A stretch of DNA of 25,821 nt from positions 1-25,821 of the forward strand of contig JBJENT010000005.1 of assembly GCA_051880335.1 (NCBI GenBank). Reading direction: 5' to 3'. Made by a program: the position numbers and the translations under genes. This stretch comes from 1XD8-76 sp051880335 (GTDB taxonomy: Bacteria > Bacillota > Clostridia > Lachnospirales > Lachnospiraceae). Position 1 is the stretch's first letter; every line of letters starts with the position of its first letter. The notes under the pieces are model-generated. The model saw only the letters and a list, made by a program, of their open reading frames with translations. It was not told the origin of the DNA and did not search any database. This document shows positions 22,243 to 25,821 of this stretch, in pieces.

Positions 22243-22274
22243 AAAAACCTCCGAGCCGGATTACCGATTACTTT

Positions 22275-23369
22275 TTATTCAAAATTTTCAGCTGTAATCG
22301 TCTCTTTCAATTCTGTACACATATCTGCAAACATACTGTAATCTAATTTGATTGCTTCTGCAGTTTCTGTATTTACTGTTGCAATACCGTTATCCATGGT
22401 AACAATCGGTGTACTTGCAGGATCTGCACCATTTACTAAAATATCGATTGCCAGATCAGCTGTAGCTGTACCAAGATCTACATAGTTTACACCATATCCG
22501 CAGAAAGCACCATTTAATGCAAAGGAATCTGCACCAGCGTAGTGTGGAATACCTGCATCAATGAATTTTTCAAAGATAGATAATTCTGCTGTCATAATAG
22601 TATTATCGGTTGGAGTGAACACTGCGTCAACCCCTTCTGCTACTAAAGCATCTGCTGCCAGCACTACTTCGTCGTTTGTAGTACCTGTTTTTTCTATTAT
22701 AGTAACACCTTTTGCTTTTGCGTAAGCTTTTGCTTCTTCAATTGCTCTCTTGGAAGCGTCTTCACTCTTATTATAAAGAAGACCAACTTTTTTGATGTCA
22801 GGATTTGCTGCAAACATCAAATCAAATACTGCATTGGTATTCAGTGCATCAGAAGTACCGGTAATATTGGCACCCGGTGCATCCAGAGATGCTACAAGAC
22901 CTGCTCCAACAGGGTCGGTAACTGCGGAAAATACAACCGGAATCTGATTGTCTTCTGTAGCAGCCTGCATGATCATGGCTGTTGGTGTAGCGATCGGAAT
23001 GATCAGATCAACTTTATCTTCAATCAGATCCGTAGCAATCTGATTCAGTACTGTGGAATCAGCCTGGCCATTGGATTCCAGAATTTCAAAGGTTACGCCA
23101 CAGTCTGCTTCTTTTGCCTTCAGTTCTGCAATGACAGCTTCGCGAATCTGATTCAGAGAAGCATCATCAACAAACTGAACAAGACCAATTTTGTAAGTTT
23201 CACCGGTAGCTTCACTGGCACTACCCTCAGCGCTGTCTGCACTCTCTTCTGTTTCTGCAGCAGCTTCTGTTCCGGAACTTTCTGCTGTGGTGGATGCACT
23301 GCTTCCACATGCTGTTAAAGAAACCATCATAACAGCTGCCATTAACATAGATAACATTTTTCTTTTCAT
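22275..23369 (-). CDS. trpX: ABC importer substrate-binding lipoprotein, probable tryptophan transporter (TrpX)
   Basis: 364-aa lipoprotein of the ABC_sub_bind family (PF04392). The signal peptide is basic KRK, then LSMLMAAVMMVSL and the lipobox LTAC, so the mature protein is attached to the outer face of the membrane. An acidic Ser/Glu linker follows (residues about 25-55), then YKIGLVQFVDDASLNQIREA, ILESNGQADSTVLNQIATDL, IIPIATPTAMIMQ and VVFSAVTDPVGAGLV, typical of this family. ATG 23369 has AAGGAGG 8 bp upstream; the open frame beyond it crosses the T-box leader and is rejected. It is first in the operon, directly behind the UGG T-box, matching the tryptophan transporter trpXYZ predicted from comparative T-box studies. 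Confidence 0.88.
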   Translation of the reverse strand: MKRKMLSMLMAAVMMVSLTACGSSASTTAESSGTEAAAETEESADSAEGSASEATGETYKIGLVQFVDDASLNQIREAVIAELKAKEADCGVTFEILESNGQADSTVLNQIATDLIEDKVDLIIPIATPTAMIMQAATEDNQIPVVFSAVTDPVGAGLVASLDAPGANITGTSDALNTNAVFDLMFAANPDIKKVGLLYNKSEDASKRAIEEAKAYAKAKGVTIIEKTGTTNDEVVLAADALVAEGVDAVFTPTDNTIMTAELSIFEKFIDAGIPHYAGADSFALNGAFCGYGVNYVDLGTATADLAIDILVNGADPASTPIVTMDNGIATVNTETAEAIKLDYSMFADMCTELKETITAENFE

Positions 23370-23388
23370 TTTGTTTTCCTCCTTAAAC

Positions 23389-23423
23389 AAAAATAACCGC
23401 CCCAAGCAATTGCTTGAGACGGT
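23389..23423 (-). terminator. T-box leader terminator
   Basis: On the minus strand ACCGTCTCAAGC (23423-23412), loop AATT and GCTTGGGGCGGT (23407-23396) form a 12-bp stem with two G-U pairs, followed by TATTTTTG. It forms when the antiterminator with the T-box sequence is not stabilised by uncharged tRNA. Confidence 0.88.
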
Positions 23424-23665
23424 AATAAACTGGTTATTATCGCGGTACCACTCAAATTGGTTTTCACCCACTCTTTTCACATACTATCATATGTGCCTGA
23501 TTGATAACGGGTTAGGTTCCCGGCAAAGCCTACGTCTTACGATTTCAGTTTGCCCTCGAAAGTCCATTCGATAACATTCACTGTGCCGCAATCCCACCAC
23601 CTGCAGCTCTCTGCATCAGTTCCTGATATGTACTACTCTTTCTCATCGGTTTAATCTATTCTATT
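23389..23665 (-). promoter_or_regulatory. T-box riboswitch, UGG (tryptophan) specifier
   Basis: On the minus strand the T-box TGGTACCGCG is at 23450-23441. Stem I carries the AGAGAG bulge motif and a GGTGGTG distal loop. GAAAG pairs with CTTTC at its base, and directly before CTTTC the specifier loop reads TGG-A (TGG at 23566-23564), the Trp codon followed by a purine as usual. Stem II with GGCAAA/TTTGCC, the GGGAACCTAACCCGTTA stem IIA/B, and a CACATA/TATGTG stem III (23495-23478) are all present. Uncharged tRNA-Trp should allow read-through into the importer genes. Confidence 0.92.
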
Positions 23666-23676
23666 TCTTTTTTGTT

Positions 23677-23705
23677 ACTTTAGTACATTCCATCAAAAAA
23701 GTCAA
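23677..23705 (-). promoter_or_regulatory. Promoter of the T-box leader and importer operon
   Basis: On the minus strand TTGACT (23705-23700), 17 bp and TAAAGT (23682-23677). Transcription should begin near 23670, just before stem I. Upstream to 23847 I see nothing else except an AT-rich stretch (such as TTGATA near 23785) that may hold the promoter of the divergent symporter gene, without a convincing match. Confidence 0.7.
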
Positions 23706-23847
23706 ATACTTTTCAAAAAATTTTCATCAATAACACTTTTTGCAATATTTTTAACAGGAATAATGGTGATTTATGCCAAAAAATTTGATATTCTGGTTTT
23801 ATAAAATTTTTATATATCGTATGTAAAACATAGAAGGGAGTTTTATT

Positions 23848-25386
23848 ATGGAGCATATTTTTGAAGCAATCAATAATGTCTTTGGCTTTGTAACGCCATT
23901 ATCAGACTTTTTTTGGGAGTTTCCCACAAATTTCAGCTGGTATGCCAACATCCCGATTCTTGGAAATTTTTCATTAGCTATCATTCTTCTGGTAGGTTCC
24001 GGAATCTTCTTTACCATCAAATTAGGATTCATCCAGGTTACTCATTTTAAAAAAGGAATCAAACTGTTAACCAAAAAGAAACGGGATGAAATCGGCATCT
24101 CCTCATTAGGTGCCTTTTTCCTCAGTTCCGCCATGCGAGTTGGTCCCGGTAATATTCTGGGTGTAACCGGTGCCATTTCTGTAGGCGGACCGGGTGCACT
24201 GTTCTGGATGTGGTTATCTGCCTTTTTCGGCATGTCTACTGCTTATGTGGAAGCCACACTTGCGCAGATGTTTAAAGAGAAAAAAGAGGATGAATTTGTA
24301 GGTGGTCTTCCATATTATGGCCAGAAACTTCTGGGCAACAAAAAAATCGCAGGTATCGCACTTTCTGTTATGTTCATCGTGTACGCCATGTGTTGTCTTC
24401 CTGCTCAGGGTTTCAACGTTGTCAGCTCCATCGGTCAGATGGGTGAAATGATTACCGGTGGCAGTATATCCACAACATCCGCATTTTACTACATAACAGC
24501 TGTTATTCTTATTGTATTTACTACATATCTGGCTTTTGGCGGGATCAAAAAAGTAACCAAAGTAACCGATGCCGCAGTTCCTGTTATGGCAGTCATTTAT
24601 GTCCTTACTGTACTTTTGCTGATCCTTACCAACTTAGGTTCTGTTTCATACTTCTTTACTGCGGTATTTGGTGGTGCCTTTACACCACAGGCTATCTTCG
24701 GTGGTGCCTTTGGTACGGTTCTGGCACAGGGTATCAAACGTGGTCTGATGAGTAATGAAGCAGGTCAGGGTACCATTACCATGGCGGCTGGTGCAGCTAA
24801 TACAGAACATCCATGTGACCAGGGTATCGTTCAGTCCATCGGTGTTTTCCTGGATACCATTGTTATCTGTACTTTAACAGGCTTTGTGGTAGTTATGGCC
24901 CATGTCTGGACCGGAAGTGAAGGGGAAGCCTGGATGGCTCTGGATAAGCTGCCGAAGTTCCTTGCTTCTGCATCCACACTTTCTCCTGGTTCCGGCACTC
25001 TGGACAGCATAGTAATCTTCCTGATCACGGTTTGCTTCTGCTTATTTGCATTTACCTGTCTGGTTGGTTTCTTCAGCTTTTCAGAAATCGCTGCTACCAG
25101 AATTACCCGTAAGAAATCCTTTATCAACTTCATCCGTATCCTGGGCATATTCATTGCTACCTTTGGTATTTTATGCTCCATGGCAGGATTGGAGCTTGGA
25201 AACCTTTGGGCAATCTCAGATTTAGGAAATATTCTGATCGTATTTGCCAATATTCCACTTTTATATCTTGGTTTCAAATATGTAAAAAAAGCAACCGCTC
25301 ATTACAAGAAACATGATGATACTCCATTCACTTCTGATGTTGCAGGTACACAGTGCAGCTATTGGGATGAAGCAGCTAAGAAATAA
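23848..25386 (+). CDS. Alanine/glycine:cation symporter (AGCS family)
   Basis: 512-aa membrane transporter of the AGCS (DagA/AlsT) family, bringing in alanine or glycine with Na+ or H+. Around ten to eleven membrane helices. The family signature GGPGALFWMWLSAFFGM is near residue 115, after SSAMRVGPGNILGV. The conserved FGTVLAQGIKRGLMSNEAGQ (then GTITMAAGAAN) lies in the middle. The GAAGGGAG site before the ATG supports the start. The C-terminal tail (YKKHDDTPFTSDVAGTQ) is soluble. Length is somewhat longer than the typical 450-490. It is divergent from the trpX operon and convergent with the sulfatase-fold gene, standing alone. Which amino acid it carries cannot be told. Confidence 0.94.
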   Translation: MEHIFEAINNVFGFVTPLSDFFWEFPTNFSWYANIPILGNFSLAIILLVGSGIFFTIKLGFIQVTHFKKGIKLLTKKKRDEIGISSLGAFFLSSAMRVGPGNILGVTGAISVGGPGALFWMWLSAFFGMSTAYVEATLAQMFKEKKEDEFVGGLPYYGQKLLGNKKIAGIALSVMFIVYAMCCLPAQGFNVVSSIGQMGEMITGGSISTTSAFYYITAVILIVFTTYLAFGGIKKVTKVTDAAVPVMAVIYVLTVLLLILTNLGSVSYFFTAVFGGAFTPQAIFGGAFGTVLAQGIKRGLMSNEAGQGTITMAAGAANTEHPCDQGIVQSIGVFLDTIVICTLTGFVVVMAHVWTGSEGEAWMALDKLPKFLASASTLSPGSGTLDSIVIFLITVCFCLFAFTCLVGFFSFSEIAATRITRKKSFINFIRILGIFIATFGILCSMAGLELGNLWAISDLGNILIVFANIPLLYLGFKYVKKATAHYKKHDDTPFTSDVAGTQCSYWDEAAKK

Positions 25387-25391
25387 AATAA

Positions 25392-25423
25392 AAAGGGCAG
25401 CTACCGGTAGGCAGCTGCTCTTT
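25392..25423. terminator. Shared hairpin terminator of the symporter and LTA-synthase-like genes
   Basis: AAAGGGCAGCT (25392-25402) pairs with AGCTGCTCTTT (25413-25423) with one G-U pair. On the minus strand the stem is followed by TTTTTATTTTATTT, a strong tail; on the + strand only by CC after TTT. The minus gene's TAG (25403-25401) lies in the hairpin. Confidence 0.75.
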
Positions 25424-25821
25424 CCTTAGGAACCACAAAATTTTTCTCATAATAGGCAGATGGTCTGGACAGTTCATTGTACAGCCTGTCATAGCCTAAA
25501 GTTTCTACTAAAGTGGGTTCATCCGAAAACAGATTGGTTCCCAGTCCCAGTTTATTTCCCGGGATCTCACATCCCATGCTGGCTAATGTGGTCGGGAAGA
25601 AATCCAGTGTAGTATAAGTATGAGGGTTTTCTCCGTCATAAGACACCTGGGAATTAATAATCGTACTAAATACTGTTCTCTGATAGGCAGGGTCCAGTTG
25701 GGAAATATAAGCACCACCCATATTCAGATGGTCTCCTGCAATCATAATCACCGTATCTTCATAATAATCCTGCTCACTGAGCCATTTCACAAAATCATTG
25801 ATAATCACATCCGAATTGGAT
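25401..25821 (-). CDS. LTA synthase-like sulfatase-fold protein, C-terminal part
   Basis: 139 visible residues; the frame is open to the window edge, so the gene's start lies beyond 25821. The alkaline-phosphatase/sulfatase fold is recognised from TVIMIAGDHLNMGGAYISQL (metal-binding Asp-His), then YTTLDFFPTTLASMGCEIPG and LGLGTNLFSDEPTLVE. This block is typical of LTA synthase/phosphoglycerol transferase (MdoB-like) proteins of Clostridia. Full-length proteins have an N-terminal membrane domain and an extracellular catalytic domain that moves glycerol phosphate onto glycolipids or wall polymers; only the end of the latter is here. It is convergent with the symporter gene. Confidence 0.85.
   Translation of the reverse strand, partial: SNSDVIINDFVKWLSEQDYYEDTVIMIAGDHLNMGGAYISQLDPAYQRTVFSTIINSQVSYDGENPHTYTTLDFFPTTLASMGCEIPGNKLGLGTNLFSDEPTLVETLGYDRLYNELSRPSAYYEKNFVVPKERAAAYR

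Noticed and set aside
23370..23480. Extension of the substrate-binding protein to a GTG at 23480
   Set aside because: It would translate through the T-box and terminator and place residues before a clear lipoprotein signal peptide.

Overview
The window looks like a chromosomal piece of a Gram-positive anaerobe of the Clostridia, most likely family Lachnospiraceae (Blautia/Ruminococcus/Dorea-like). This is inferred from strong AGGAGG-type ribosome binding sites, a tryptophan T-box riboswitch, a DUF5050 protein, an AraC regulator beside a sugar-bisphosphate aldolase start, an ABC-F protein of the YkpA type and the folC-folE-HD-folP-folBK gene order. Genus was not determined. I see no tRNA, rRNA, CRISPR array, insertion sequence or phage gene. 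A run of exactly 100 N (2462-2561) marks a scaffold gap.

Layout: (1) 1-2459, + strand: the 3' part of an ABC-F ATPase gene (ykpA) followed by a PHP-domain phosphoesterase gene. (2) 2562-3661: the first 11 codons of a minus-strand gene, probably a class II ketose-bisphosphate aldolase, diverging from an AraC-type regulator gene. CATTTTC repeats lie between them and look like an AraC operator. (3) 3658-10031, minus strand: a likely polyphosphate operon (DUF815 AAA ATPase, ppx, ppk1, an 86-aa acidic protein and a membrane/helical-repeat protein). (4) 10127-11254, minus: pheA (chorismate mutase/prephenate dehydratase), divergent from a membrane-anchored DUF5050 protein (11483-12517). (5) 12561-16897, minus: a folate operon in transcription order folC, folE, a 33-codon coupled small ORF, an HD phosphohydrolase, folP and a folB-folK fusion. 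(6) 17064-18747: a PF06541 membrane protein, a PH-domain protein with a C-terminal calcium-loop motif, and a nitroreductase. (7) 18883-20327, +: pyrB-pyrI, the two aspartate transcarbamoylase subunits. (8) 20488-23705, minus: a three-gene ABC importer (substrate lipoprotein, permease, ATPase) behind a T-box leader with a UGG (Trp) specifier, matching the predicted tryptophan transporter trpXYZ. (9) 23848-25386, +: an alanine/glycine:cation symporter. (10) 25401-25821, minus: the 3' end of an LTA-synthase-like sulfatase-fold gene.

The genes are mostly housekeeping: GTP and pABA to folate, pyrimidine and phenylalanine synthesis, polyphosphate turnover and amino acid uptake. The less ordinary material is between genes: hairpins spanning the stop codons of convergent genes, three separate short tandem duplications (28-, 19- and 21-nt periods), the putative AraC operator, and the small ORF locked between folE and the HD gene by stop/start overlaps. 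Nothing was computed or searched. All family names come from reading motifs.
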